A DNA stretch of 64,000 nt. Origin: Chamaesiphon sp041738715 (GTDB lineage: Bacteria; Cyanobacteriota; Cyanobacteriia; Cyanobacteriales; Chamaesiphonaceae). The DNA lies in NCBI GenBank assembly GCA_041738715.1, contig JBGSPI010000021.1:11948-75947 (forward strand). Reading direction: 5' to 3'. Shown here piece after piece: positions 53,319-62,176 of this stretch. The stretch's first letter is position 1; each line of letters begins with the position of its first letter. A model generated the notes under the pieces. That model saw only the letters and a program-made list of their open reading frames with translations, did not search any database and was not told the DNA's origin. Made by a program: the position numbers and the translations under genes.

Positions 53319-53675
53319 TTAACCTTCTGCCTCTGTGGGTTTTCGATTAGCAATGTCGTGATTGGCGATCCGATCGATCTCTTCTTCGGGAGGATGGACG
53401 ATCGAAGATCTGACTGCATCGATCGCGCTATTTAAGTCACTGATCTTATCATCTAAACTGCGTCGAGCTACTTCCATTCGATCGGCTGTCCGTAGTCGCC
53501 GAGATTTCAGTGGTCTTTTTTCACCGAGTTCTCCTGATAAAGCCCCACTATCACTCTCATCCTTTTGTCGATTAGTTGCTTGGTTGGCGATTGTCGCGCC
53601 AATGACTCCGCCGACAACTCCGCCAACTAAGGTACCCAGCCAAAAACCAGTTCCAAACCCGTCGCGATTACTCAT
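53319..53675 (-). CDS. YtxH-like small membrane protein
   Basis: A 118-residue protein with one N-terminal Gly-rich TM ('FGTGFWLGTLVGGVVGGVIGATIA') followed by a charged helical, probably coiled-coil part ('MEVARRSLDDKISDLNSAIDAVRSS'). This is the YtxH/GvpP-like layout, seen in stress-linked proteins of many bacteria. The ATG at 53675 ('MSNRDG') is preferred over an upstream ATG at 53690. Function unknown. Confidence 0.75.
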   Translation of the reverse strand: MSNRDGFGTGFWLGTLVGGVVGGVIGATIANQATNRQKDESDSGALSGELGEKRPLKSRRLRTADRMEVARRSLDDKISDLNSAIDAVRSSIVHPPEEEIDRIANHDIANRKPTEAEG

Positions 53676-53761
53676 AAATAGATACCTCAAATTACTATCT
53701 TAATTATCCCCCAACAGATCACGATAAACTGATAACTGATAACGAACAATCGATCGCTGAG

Positions 53762-54853
53762 ATGGGCAATACTTTCGGGCATTTATTTAGAATTACGACC
53801 TACGGAGAGTCTCATGGCGGTGGCGTAGGTGTCATCATCGATGGCTGTCCGCCACGAGTAGAGATTAGTGAGGCGGAAATTCAGTTTGAACTCGATCGCC
53901 GTCGTCCTGGTCAGAGTAAGATTACGACACCGCGCAAAGAGACTGATACCTGTGAAATTCTCTCTGGCGTGTTTCAAGGTAAGACTCTCGGTACGCCGAT
54001 TAGTATCCTGGTCAGAAATAAAGATGCCCGTTCTCAGGACTACGATGAGATGGTTACGACCTATCGCCCATCCCACGCAGATGCGACTTATGATGCTAAA
54101 TATGGAATTCGGAATTGGCAAGGTGGTGGTAGATCTTCGGCGCGGGAAACCATTGGCAGAGTTGCGGCTGGCGCGATTGCCAAAAAAATTCTGTACCTTG
54201 TTAATGGAGTGGAAGTAATTGGTTATGTCAAACGGATTCAGCATATCGAAGCCACTGTCGATAGTGATACCGTTACTCTAGCCCAAGTAGAGAGTAATAT
54301 TGTTCGCTGTCCTGACTCCCGTTGTGCCGAACAAATGATCGAGCGAATTGAAGAAATCGGTAGACAGGGCGACTCGATCGGTGGGGTGGTAGAATGTGTC
54401 GTCCGCAATGTTCCTAAAGGTTTAGGCGTGCCAGTCTTCGACAGGTTGGAAGCAGATATTGCCAAAGGGGTGATGTCCCTCCCCGCCACTAAAGGCTTTG
54501 AAATAGGTTCGGGATTTGGGGGTACTCTCCTTACTGGGAGCGAACATAATGACGAATTTTATACCGATGCGCAAGGCGAAATTCGCACGCGGACTAATCG
54601 TTCCGGCGGTACTCAAGGGGGTATCTCCAATGGTGAAAATATTATCATCCGGGTTGCTTTTAAACCGACAGCAACGATTCGGAAAGAACAAAAAACTGTG
54701 ACCCAAGCGGGATCAGCAACCACTCTCGCTGCCAAAGGTAGACACGATCCTTGTGTATTACCCCGTGCTGTACCGATGGTTGAAGCAATGGTCGCTCTAG
54801 TACTCTGTGATCACCTTTTACGGCATTATGGGCAGTGTAAGGTGTTGGAGTAA
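53762..54853 (+). CDS. aroC: Chorismate synthase
   Basis: Last enzyme of the shikimate pathway: EPSP to chorismate, with reduced FMN. Family signatures are 'GESHGGGVGVIIDGCPP', 'YDAKYGIRNWQGGGRSSARET' and 'GGTQGGISNGENIIIRVAFKPT'. The 363-residue length is normal. The ATG at 53762 gives 'MGNTFGHLFRITTYGESHG', the usual opening. It is preceded by a short ACTGATA repeat and followed by a hairpin. Confidence 0.97.
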   Translation: MGNTFGHLFRITTYGESHGGGVGVIIDGCPPRVEISEAEIQFELDRRRPGQSKITTPRKETDTCEILSGVFQGKTLGTPISILVRNKDARSQDYDEMVTTYRPSHADATYDAKYGIRNWQGGGRSSARETIGRVAAGAIAKKILYLVNGVEVIGYVKRIQHIEATVDSDTVTLAQVESNIVRCPDSRCAEQMIERIEEIGRQGDSIGGVVECVVRNVPKGLGVPVFDRLEADIAKGVMSLPATKGFEIGSGFGGTLLTGSEHNDEFYTDAQGEIRTRTNRSGGTQGGISNGENIIIRVAFKPTATIRKEQKTVTQAGSATTLAAKGRHDPCVLPRAVPMVEAMVALVLCDHLLRHYGQCKVLE

Positions 54854-54882
54854 TTGAGAATTGAGAATTACGGATGCGCGCT

Positions 54883-54899
54883 CCTCGGCTCTGCCGAGG
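54883..54899 (+). terminator. Hairpin after aroC
   Basis: CCTCGGC-TCT-GCCGAGG, a 7-bp GC-rich stem, with an outer GCGC/GCGC pair, lies 30 bp after the aroC stop. No U-run. Possible 3'-end structure or part of a dispersed repeat. Confidence 0.45.
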
Positions 54900-54995
54900 G
54901 TTTAGCGCACCAAGCGGAGAATTAGGCAAAGGGGAAAGGAATAGTTGAAAGTTGACAGTTAACCCTTCGAGTGAGCTTCAGGGCAAGCAGTTGAC

Positions 54996-55066
54996 AGTCC
55001 CCCAGTCCCCCAGTCCCCCAGTCCCCCAGTCCCCCAGTCCCCCAGTCCCCCCGTCCCCCCGTCCCC
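54996..55066 (+). repeat. Octamer tandem repeat abutting the DppB-type gene start
   Basis: Seven exact copies of AGTCCCCC (54996-55051) are followed by CGTCCCCC and CGTCCCC, ending at the base before the ATG at 55067. It fills the 5'-leader, and no Shine-Dalgarno is possible within it. Confidence 0.95.
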
Positions 55067-56092
55067 ATGTCTCGATCAAAAACTCTCCAATACTACCTCG
55101 CTGCCCGATTACTCTTAGCTCCCCTGATGCTATGGACGATCGTAACCTTGGTTTTCTTCCTACTCAAAGCAACCCCTGGCGATCCGGCGGATGCCTTTTT
55201 AGGTAATCGGGCATCGGATGAAGTCAAAGCAGATTTACGAAAACAATTAGGTTTAGATAAACCAATTTACGTTCAATATTTTGGCTATCTTTGGAATATT
55301 CTTCAGGGAGACTTTGGCAAATCGATCACTAGTTCGGGTAAGGAAGTGGTAAAGGTGATCCAAGAAAACTTTCCAGCGACACTAGAACTGGCGATCGGCA
55401 GTATGTTAGTTGCTTTTATTGTTGGAGTACTCGTCGGGACAATTTCAGCATCTCGTCCTGGTACTATCGCTGATGCTGGAGGTAGATTATTTGGAATTAT
55501 TAGCTATTCACTACCAATTTTTTGGGTTGGGATGTTATTGCAATTGATCTTCGCGGTTCAATTACATATCTTCCCGCTCGGTGGTAGATTTCCAGCTAAT
55601 CTTACCCCACCCACAACTATTACCGGACTTTACACGATCGATAGTCTACTCCATTTTGATTTGGGTAGCTTTTTCATCTCTATTTATCATCTCGCCTTAC
55701 CTTGCCTGACGCTTGGGGTGCTGCTTAGTGGCATTTTCGAGCGAATTGTGCGGGTGAATCTTAAGCAGAGTTTGAAAGCCGAATATGTCGAAGCGGCCAG
55801 AGCTAGAGGGATTCCTGAGCGACAAATTCTGATCACCCACGCACTCAAAAATGCGATGATTCCAGTAATTACTGTTTTGGGCTTAACGACTGCTTCACTC
55901 CTGGGTGGTGCGGTACTCACCGAGGTGACTTTTTCTTGGCCGGGATTGGCAAGTCAATTGTATGAAGCGATTGCTAATCGAGACTATCCTACCGTTCAAG
56001 GGATTATGGTATTTTTTGCTGGGATTGTGGTAATTGCCAGTATTTTAATCGATCTAATTAATGCCTGGATTGACCCCCGAATTAAGTATTAA
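55067..56092 (+). CDS. Oligopeptide/dipeptide-type ABC permease, DppB/OppB family
   Basis: A 341-residue permease with six TM helices. The family start is 'LLAPLMLWTIVTLVFFLLKATPGDPADAFL' (in parts), the periplasmic loop carries 'YVQYFGYLWNILQGDFGKS', and the EAA loop is 'EYVEAARARGIPERQILITHALKN'. It is the natural partner of the DppC-type subunit at 20598-21767. The ATG at 55067 gives a normal N-terminus, so translation does appear to start directly after the C-rich octamer array. Confidence 0.92.
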   Translation: MSRSKTLQYYLAARLLLAPLMLWTIVTLVFFLLKATPGDPADAFLGNRASDEVKADLRKQLGLDKPIYVQYFGYLWNILQGDFGKSITSSGKEVVKVIQENFPATLELAIGSMLVAFIVGVLVGTISASRPGTIADAGGRLFGIISYSLPIFWVGMLLQLIFAVQLHIFPLGGRFPANLTPPTTITGLYTIDSLLHFDLGSFFISIYHLALPCLTLGVLLSGIFERIVRVNLKQSLKAEYVEAARARGIPERQILITHALKNAMIPVITVLGLTTASLLGGAVLTEVTFSWPGLASQLYEAIANRDYPTVQGIMVFFAGIVVIASILIDLINAWIDPRIKY

Positions 56093-56180
56093 TAAAAACT
56101 GAATAAATCTAATTAATTCTGAGATAATCAATAGGATAATTTATATCATATTTAATTAATACAGAATAACTAGGATTTAT

Positions 56181-57878
56181 ATGAATTTAATTAATAATAT
56201 TCACTTGCGCAATTGGCGCGGTGATCTATTTGGTGGATTAGTCGCAGCGGTTGTTGCGCTCCCCCTTGCGCTGGCGTTTGGTGTGGCATCTGGGGCTGGA
56301 GCAATTGCTGGGTTATATGGGGCGATTATCGTCGGCTTTTTTGCGGCTCTCTGCGGAGGCACCCCGGCCCAAGTTTCCGGCCCAACGGGACCGATGACAG
56401 TAGTTGCTACCACCGTCATTGCCACCTTTGTATCTCGTTATCCTGACACAGGACTAGCAATGGCTTTTAGCGTCGTGATGCTGGGTGGACTATTACAGAT
56501 AGTCTTTGGATTGATGCACCTTGGACAGTACATTACCCTGATGCCCTACACGGTTATTTCTGGATTTATGTCGGGGATTGGAGTGATTATCATCTTGCTG
56601 CAACTGCCCCCACTATTGGGGCATAGTGGTACTGGTGGTGTGATCAGCACGCTCCAGCAATTGCCAACCTATGTGAGCCAGCCAAATTTTGTCGCCCTGG
56701 GGTTGGGATTGCTGACATTAGCGATCGTCTTTGGGACACCTCGTAGAATTAGTCAAGTCTTACCAGCACCACTATTAGCACTGGTAACGGTGACAATTTT
56801 GTCAGTGGTAGTATTTGGTGATGCCAAGTTGACTCGAATTGGGTCAATTCCCCAAGGACTACCGACGTTACGCCTACCCACCTTTAATACGGCTGAATTG
56901 GCAGATATGTTGCGTTATGGGCTGATGCTAGGTGTTTTAGGTTCGATCGATTCCCTGCTCACTTCCTTAGTTGCAGATAGTATTACACGGACTCAGCATG
57001 ATTCCGATCGAGAATTAATCGGACAGGGAATTGGGAACATGATATCGGGTTTATTTGGTGGTTTACCTGGTGCTGGAGCGACGATGCGAACGGTGGTTAA
57101 TGTTCAAGCTGGTGGAAAAACACCCCTATCGGGCATCATTCATGCTCTAGTCTTGATTCTAGTCTTATTTTGGGCTGGACCATTAACAGCGCAGATTCCC
57201 AATGCTGTGCTGGCAGGATTGTTATTAAAGGTGGGAATTGATATTCTTGACTGGGGTTTTATCAAGCGTGCGCCTCGTCTGTCCGTTAGAGGCACTGGAT
57301 TGATGTATGTGGTGTTGTTTTTGACCGTATTTGTAGACTTGATTACAGCGGTATTAGTGGGTGCATTCATTGCCAATGTATTGACCATTAAACGCTTGAG
57401 CGATATACAAAATGATAGCATCAAAGCTATTTCTGACCCCACAGATCATCATAGTCTCAGCCCAGTTGAAAAAGAAATTTTAATTCGATCGTCTGGTGAT
57501 ATTTTGCTGTTTCAATTGGGTGGTCCAATGAGCTTTGGCGCAGCAAAAAGTATCACCCAACGGATGGCTGCCGTTAAAGATTATCGCGCATTAGTCCTAG
57601 ATTTGAGCGAAGTGCCGACACTGGGTGTTTCAGCAGCACTAGCGATCGAATCAATTGTCCAAGATTCCCTTAGTCGTCATCGCCATGTCTGGATTGTGGC
57701 TACTTCTGAACAAGTCCAAAATCGACTGAAAAAGCTTGATTTACATCGATTTGCTGGTCAATCATTGCCATCTGATGACCAATCTATCTCGACCTTTTCT
57801 CAACTTCACCATGTAGAAGACCGCTTTAATGCATTACAGTCCGCTTTAGATCTGATTCAACCAGAAACTTCAATTTAA
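56181..57878 (+). CDS. bicA: BicA-like SulP-family bicarbonate transporter
   Basis: A 565-residue SLC26/SulP transporter with a transmembrane core to about residue 410 and a C-terminal cytoplasmic STAS domain (about 430-550). Blocks such as 'RGDLFGGLVAAVVALPLALA', 'PTGPMTVVATTVIATF', 'MPYTVISGFMSGIG', 'LGSIDSLLTSLVADSITRT' and 'LIGQGIGNMISGLFGG' follow the BicA Na+/bicarbonate symporter of Synechococcus 7002 almost word for word. BicA is a medium/low-affinity, high-flux importer in the plasma membrane. Clustered within 11 kb of the carboxysome and CO2-uptake genes. AT-rich leader; no strong Shine-Dalgarno. Confidence 0.88.
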   Translation: MNLINNIHLRNWRGDLFGGLVAAVVALPLALAFGVASGAGAIAGLYGAIIVGFFAALCGGTPAQVSGPTGPMTVVATTVIATFVSRYPDTGLAMAFSVVMLGGLLQIVFGLMHLGQYITLMPYTVISGFMSGIGVIIILLQLPPLLGHSGTGGVISTLQQLPTYVSQPNFVALGLGLLTLAIVFGTPRRISQVLPAPLLALVTVTILSVVVFGDAKLTRIGSIPQGLPTLRLPTFNTAELADMLRYGLMLGVLGSIDSLLTSLVADSITRTQHDSDRELIGQGIGNMISGLFGGLPGAGATMRTVVNVQAGGKTPLSGIIHALVLILVLFWAGPLTAQIPNAVLAGLLLKVGIDILDWGFIKRAPRLSVRGTGLMYVVLFLTVFVDLITAVLVGAFIANVLTIKRLSDIQNDSIKAISDPTDHHSLSPVEKEILIRSSGDILLFQLGGPMSFGAAKSITQRMAAVKDYRALVLDLSEVPTLGVSAALAIESIVQDSLSRHRHVWIVATSEQVQNRLKKLDLHRFAGQSLPSDDQSISTFSQLHHVEDRFNALQSALDLIQPETSI

Positions 57879-57894
57879 TCATTAGATCGTGTAG

Positions 57895-57922
57895 GGTGCG
57901 TTATTTGGCAGGATAATGCACC
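57895..57922. terminator. Hairpin after bicA (repeat-like)
   Basis: GGTGCGTTAT / ATAATGCACC arms (9 Watson-Crick pairs of 10) around an 8-base loop. The 'GTAGGGTGCGTTA' word is a common dispersed repeat of cyanobacteria, so this may be a repeat doing duty as a 3' end. Confidence 0.5.
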
Positions 57923-57938
57923 AACAGATATTTTGGAT

Positions 57939-57976
57939 GGTCACAATCTAATCGAAAGATGTCACTTATTGTGACC
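57939..57976. terminator. Second inverted repeat between convergent bicA and the PepSY-like gene
   Basis: Perfect 9-bp arms GGTCACAAT (57939-57947) and ATTGTGACC (57968-57976) with a 20-base spacer. It is symmetric and so could act on both strands. Confidence 0.4.
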
Positions 57977-58011
57977 AAGAGTTTGGTAAGTAAGTAAGAT
58001 TTTAACATTAC

Positions 58012-58605
58012 TTATGTGCTAATAGAGCGACGGCGGAAAATACCGGTCATCTGAATTCCCGTCAATAGCATTGCCAGTAGCCCTAAACCTACCAGAAGTA
58101 CATAGAAGGCGCGCATTGATGGTCCTAAGTAACTACCTTGATGGATATTCAGAAAGAACTTAGCTTGCGAATTTGATAGTCCAAACCATGCTTTGCCCAA
58201 ACGATAAATTATTCCGGTTGAGGCACTAACAAATAGGGGTAATAAGAAAATTGGTGCCAGCCACCCATGTAGCGAACGCGGCGTAAATTTCGTGGATTTT
58301 GACTGGTTCTGGGCAGCTTTTTTCTTTTGATTCAGCATCGAGATCCCGGTAACGATCATCGCTACCAGTCCCAAGCCGGTAAGTAAAACATAAACTGGCA
58401 CCAGTGGTTTACCGAGAAATCTACCTTCATGAATTACCATCATAAAGTCACCAAATTCATCCGATAGACCGAACCAACTTCGACCGATTCGGTAAGCTAT
58501 GCCAGTTAAGGCACTGAGTAATAACGGTAATAAGATAATTGGCGAAACTTTCCGATGAAATTTACGCAAGTTTGCCTTAGACAGATTGACAATTGATGTT
58601 GACAT
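58012..58605 (-). CDS. PepSY-TM-like membrane protein with internal duplication
   Basis: A 197-residue protein made of two copies of one module, offset by exactly 96 residues: residues about 14-90 and 110-186. Each has a His before the first TM (H17/H113), 'SPIILLPLL.SA.TGI.YR.G..WFGLS', a second His (H59/H155 in 'IHxGxxLG'), and a TM 'YVLL.GLGL.AM..TG'. Four TMs in all. The fold resembles PepSY-associated TM proteins or small haem/metal-binding membrane proteins; the paired histidines could bind haem or metal, which is inference. It lies downstream of a kinase/regulator pair on the same strand. Confidence 0.65.
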   Translation of the reverse strand: MSTSIVNLSKANLRKFHRKVSPIILLPLLLSALTGIAYRIGRSWFGLSDEFGDFMMVIHEGRFLGKPLVPVYVLLTGLGLVAMIVTGISMLNQKKKAAQNQSKSTKFTPRSLHGWLAPIFLLPLFVSASTGIIYRLGKAWFGLSNSQAKFFLNIHQGSYLGPSMRAFYVLLVGLGLLAMLLTGIQMTGIFRRRSIST

Positions 58606-58695
58606 ATTCTGGATGAATCTAAAGGACTAAAAACAAGTTTCGCAACTTAGTCGGATATTCTCCTTTAGAGTAGAAGCTAGATCTGCACAACACAA

Positions 58696-58721
58696 CTTTG
58701 ATGAGAGATTTCTCATCAAAG
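58696..58721. promoter_or_regulatory. Perfect 11-bp inverted repeat
   Basis: CTTTGATGAGA-GATT-TCTCATCAAAG lies between the OmpR-type regulator gene (58778-59461) and the PepSY-like gene (start 58605). It could be the 3' end of the regulator transcript or an operator 90 bp upstream of the PepSY-like gene. Confidence 0.5.
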
Positions 58722-58777
58722 CTATTCGATCGAAATATTGGCAATCTTGAGTAAATCGCTCGAAATAGAGCGTTTTA

Positions 58778-59461
58778 TTAAGGGGAGTTCTTTGCTGTAT
58801 ATAGCCGATAACCAATGCCGCGAACGCTTTCGATCGAGTTGGCACCTAATTTTTTGCGAAGATAGCCGATATATACATCGACAACATTAGTCCCCGGATC
58901 GTAATCATAGCCCCAAACTTCCTTGAGCAGTTGTTCTCGACTAATTGTCAAACCGGGATTTTGCATCAGCATCTCTAATAGCGTAAATTCTCTCGCTGGT
59001 AACTCTACAAGTAGATTATCGATTGCCACTTGATGAGTATGTAGATTTAAGCTAATATTTCCCACCGTTAAAATCTGTTCTTCTTTTTCTTGCAAAAGAT
59101 GAGTTTCTCTTAGTCGCAACCGGATTCTCGCGAGTAGTTCCTGAAAACTAAAAGGTTTGGTCACATAGTCATTAGCTCCACCATCAAGCCCAGCAACTTT
59201 ATCTCTGATATCATCGCGAGCCGTCAAAATAATAATCGGCATTTTCTCGCCGCGCTTTCTTAATTCTTCTAATACCATCCAACCATCAACATTTGGTAAG
59301 CCAATGTCCAAAATCAGCAGATCGAAATCAACATCGCGAGCTATTGCAATTGCTGTAGAGCCATCTTGAGCCACCGTCGGCATAAAACCATGCAACCGCA
59401 AGCCTTTTTCTACTGGCTGGATAATTCTAATTTCGTCTTCAACAATCAGAATGCGTTTCAT
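58778..59461 (-). CDS. OmpR-family response regulator
   Basis: A 227-residue regulator. The receiver has an intact acidic pocket (E8, D9 in 'LIVEDE'), phosphoacceptor D52 in 'ILDIGLPNVDG', 'LTARDD' and 'VTKPFSFQELLAR'. The winged-helix domain ends 'SVRGIGYRLYTAKNSP', with 'EVWGYDYDPGTNVVDVYIGYLRKKL'. The ATG at 59461 is 2 nt after the stop of the upstream kinase gene, so they form a two-component operon. It belongs to the CopR/QseB-like metal/stress-responding group by sequence feel; signal unknown. Confidence 0.94.
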   Translation of the reverse strand: MKRILIVEDEIRIIQPVEKGLRLHGFMPTVAQDGSTAIAIARDVDFDLLILDIGLPNVDGWMVLEELRKRGEKMPIIILTARDDIRDKVAGLDGGANDYVTKPFSFQELLARIRLRLRETHLLQEKEEQILTVGNISLNLHTHQVAIDNLLVELPAREFTLLEMLMQNPGLTISREQLLKEVWGYDYDPGTNVVDVYIGYLRKKLGANSIESVRGIGYRLYTAKNSP

Positions 59462-59463
59462 GC

Positions 59464-60897
59464 TCAAATCCGCAACATTTCGCAAGCAGGATCGATCGGA
59501 ATGGCTATTGTAAACTTAGAACCACGCTCTGGTTCGCTAACTAGGTTAATTTCGCCTCTATGCGCTTCGACAATTGCCTTGACGATTGCCAACCCCAAAC
59601 CCATCCGCTCGCCTTCTTTCGTGCAATTTTGACCGCTAATGGCGCGATCGAAAATAACTGCCTCTAGGCTTGGATCGATACCTGAGCCACAATCTTGTAC
59701 CCAAAACAGAGCTTTCCCATTTTTCATAAGCGAGCCGATTGAAATCGGATCACCAAATTGAGTTTGTTGAATAGCGTTTTGAGCTAAATTCATCACTACT
59801 TGAGTCAACCGATGTCGATCGCAAACAATATTACCTTTACCAACGTTTACTAATTGCCAATGGCGTTGTCCTAAAGCGGTTACTTTGCTGTATATTTCTT
59901 GCGTCAGATCGCTAAGACTGACAGTTTCTAATATTAGGAAATCTGGTCGTTCTGATTTTGCTAATAAAATCATATCATTGACATATCGACTGATTCGATC
60001 GAGTTCATCAGTGACCAATGCGATTGTTTCTTTTCGGTCTTGGGGATCGTCACTCAACATTTCTAGATTGACTCTAATAATTGTTAGTGGTGTCCTTAAT
60101 TCATGCCCAGCATTATTAAAGAATTCCTTTTGGCTGTTAAAAGATGCTTGAAGACGGTCTAGCATCTCATTAAAAGTAACAGTTAAATCCGCAATTTCAT
60201 TCTGCCCACGTACCGGAATTCGTTTGGTTAAATCGGTATCACCAATTGAACTAGCTGTGGTTGTAAGTAACTGAAGTGGCTGGAGAATATATTTAGTATC
60301 AATCATGGCGGCAATGGAAGAGATTACAAATATGCAGGTAGTCACTTCTATAATTACCGTCATTACTTTCATGATTGATTGACGATCTTCAGTGGCATCA
60401 AAGACTACTACTAATATCCCTCTTTGTCCGTTTTGCCAATAGATAGGCATGGCATTATAGTAAATAACTTGATTAATATCAAGTTCAATTTTTCTAGTTT
60501 CAGTTATGGATAAGTTGCTCAAACTATCTAGTGTAGTTTTATCCAAATAAAAACCATTGGGCAGTTTACGTTCGCTAGTTTGATAAATGTGATTGTTGAC
60601 GATCAAGAAATAGTATTTATGTTGATCGATCTCATGATCGACAAAATTTCTGAACATATCTGCTAAATACTTTGAACTATACCGATCAGCTTGAATATTT
60701 TTTGTAGCGGCTTGTTTGGCAAACTCTCCTGATTCTTCTTGTAATTCTTCATGAATACGTTCATCTAATTGTGTATACAAAAGCCTGCCAATAAAAAAAG
60801 TTGATGCCAATCCAGAGAAAGACATCAACAAGATACAGCCAAGCAAAACACGGGTTCTGACACTAGCAAATATTTTGAGAAATTTCGATTTATCCAT
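59464..60897 (-). CDS. Sensor histidine kinase (HAMP, HisKA)
   Basis: A 477-residue membrane kinase with TM1 at about 15-37, a periplasmic sensor domain of about 140 residues (40-177), TM2 at about 178-200, HAMP ('RIPVRGQNEIADLTVTFNEM'), phosphoacceptor His265 in 'FFNNAGHELRTPLTII', and an HATPase domain with 'NLAQNAIQQTQFGDPI', 'DCGSGIDP' and 'GERMGLGLAIVKAIVEAHRG'. Cognate of the OmpR-type regulator directly downstream. The ligand is unknown; the PepSY-like neighbour hints at an envelope or metal/haem stimulus. Confidence 0.94.
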   Translation of the reverse strand: MDKSKFLKIFASVRTRVLLGCILLMSFSGLASTFFIGRLLYTQLDERIHEELQEESGEFAKQAATKNIQADRYSSKYLADMFRNFVDHEIDQHKYYFLIVNNHIYQTSERKLPNGFYLDKTTLDSLSNLSITETRKIELDINQVIYYNAMPIYWQNGQRGILVVVFDATEDRQSIMKVMTVIIEVTTCIFVISSIAAMIDTKYILQPLQLLTTTASSIGDTDLTKRIPVRGQNEIADLTVTFNEMLDRLQASFNSQKEFFNNAGHELRTPLTIIRVNLEMLSDDPQDRKETIALVTDELDRISRYVNDMILLAKSERPDFLILETVSLSDLTQEIYSKVTALGQRHWQLVNVGKGNIVCDRHRLTQVVMNLAQNAIQQTQFGDPISIGSLMKNGKALFWVQDCGSGIDPSLEAVIFDRAISGQNCTKEGERMGLGLAIVKAIVEAHRGEINLVSEPERGSKFTIAIPIDPACEMLRI

Positions 60898-60983
60898 TTC
60901 GCTAGTAAAATACAGTGCAGTGAAGTTTTAATCTTCAATAGCACTTAGCTGCTTATAAAATACTCCTTGAGACAACATGCTTG

Positions 60984-61931
60984 TCATACGTTGCCCGAGC
61001 TACTATTAGGTGCTTCAGGTAACGTGGGAGCAATCAGTGGAGCCTTCGGAGTACCTTGCACCGTTGGGGCGGTTGTGGGTGGTGCCGATGCTAGTTCCAG
61101 GAGTTCGGGAATTGTCACAAACTTATAGCCTGCTGCCCGAAGTTGAGCAATCATTACAGGAACCGCTTTAGCTGTATTGTCGTGATTACCGCCACCATCA
61201 TGCATCAGCACAATACCACCAGGGGTTGCTTGGGCAAGAGTGGTTTTGACCATCTCGGCTGGACTAGGACGACGAGGACGACTATCGCCAGTATCTACTG
61301 ACCACATCAGCACTGATTGCTTTTTGCGCTGGGAGTAAGCGACTAAACCGTTGTTTAAAGCACCACCCGGCGGTCTGAAGTAGTCAGTTTCTACATTTAA
61401 GACTTCTTTGATGATTTTGGCAGTATCATCGATTTCTCGTTGAGCGACCAATGGACTCATTTTATGGTACCAGTGGTGCATGGTATGGTTAGCGATCGCA
61501 TGACCATCAGCCAGCACTTTTTTGGCAATTTCGGGAAAAGACTTCAATGGTTGCCCGATCATAAAGAAAGTAGCTTTGACGTTTTCTTGCTTCAGCGTCG
61601 CTAAAATCTTTTCAGTTGTTTCCGGCCAAGGACCATCATCGAAAGTGAGAGCGATGACCTTATCACCGTTAGGACTAGGTGCATCTTTGATCGTTTTCGC
61701 CTGAAAGTTTTTGGGAACATCAAAGTTCATAGGGATTTTTGTGGCGATATCTCTGGCGACATCAGCCGTTTGGGCAATACCCGTCTGGGCAATTAGTGCA
61801 TCCGCAGGTATACTACTAAAAAGTCCATGTAGTAATGCGATCGCGGCGAAAGAGATAGCGGCAACCACTACCCACAACATTTTACCTGGAAGTAATCGCT
61901 TAGTTCGATTTTGCTGCTTGACCCTAGCCAA
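60984..61931 (-). CDS. Polysaccharide deacetylase (NodB/CE4 family)
   Basis: A 315-residue protein with an N-terminal signal anchor ('MLWVVVAAISFAAIALLHGLF') and a CE4 domain (about 88-285). The catalytic/metal motifs are 'LTFDDGPWP', 'NHTMHHWYHKMSP' (His pair), 'DYFRPPGGALNNG', 'WSVDTGDSR' and 'IVLMHDGGG'. A Pro/Thr-rich tail follows. It probably removes acetyl groups from peptidoglycan or an exopolysaccharide in the periplasm. It is a single gene; the clustered exopolysaccharide genes are 43 kb away. Confidence 0.93.
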   Translation of the reverse strand: MARVKQQNRTKRLLPGKMLWVVVAAISFAAIALLHGLFSSIPADALIAQTGIAQTADVARDIATKIPMNFDVPKNFQAKTIKDAPSPNGDKVIALTFDDGPWPETTEKILATLKQENVKATFFMIGQPLKSFPEIAKKVLADGHAIANHTMHHWYHKMSPLVAQREIDDTAKIIKEVLNVETDYFRPPGGALNNGLVAYSQRKKQSVLMWSVDTGDSRPRRPSPAEMVKTTLAQATPGGIVLMHDGGGNHDNTAKAVPVMIAQLRAAGYKFVTIPELLELASAPPTTAPTVQGTPKAPLIAPTLPEAPNSSSGNV

Positions 61932-62176
61932 TTTGGAGACTCCTTAGATTTATAAGTGGTTGAATGTGCGATGAATTCGTTAGAGTTACGGCTATGTCAA
62001 TAGCTTAATCTCGCTAAGTTATCCTATTTTAATTTAGCTAACATCGATCTGAATACTTCCAGCAAGACCCCGATCGTCACTCAAACTACTGTTAATTTGG
62101 TTTGATTATATCAAAACATTTAGCCATACTTGATGATTGTCTGTAGCGACGATCGCCAATACCTAAACTTAGCCCT

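Noticed and set aside
54952..55206. 84-codon open frame rich in Pro/Ser
   Set aside because: It is just the octamer array translated, running into the DppB-type gene out of frame.
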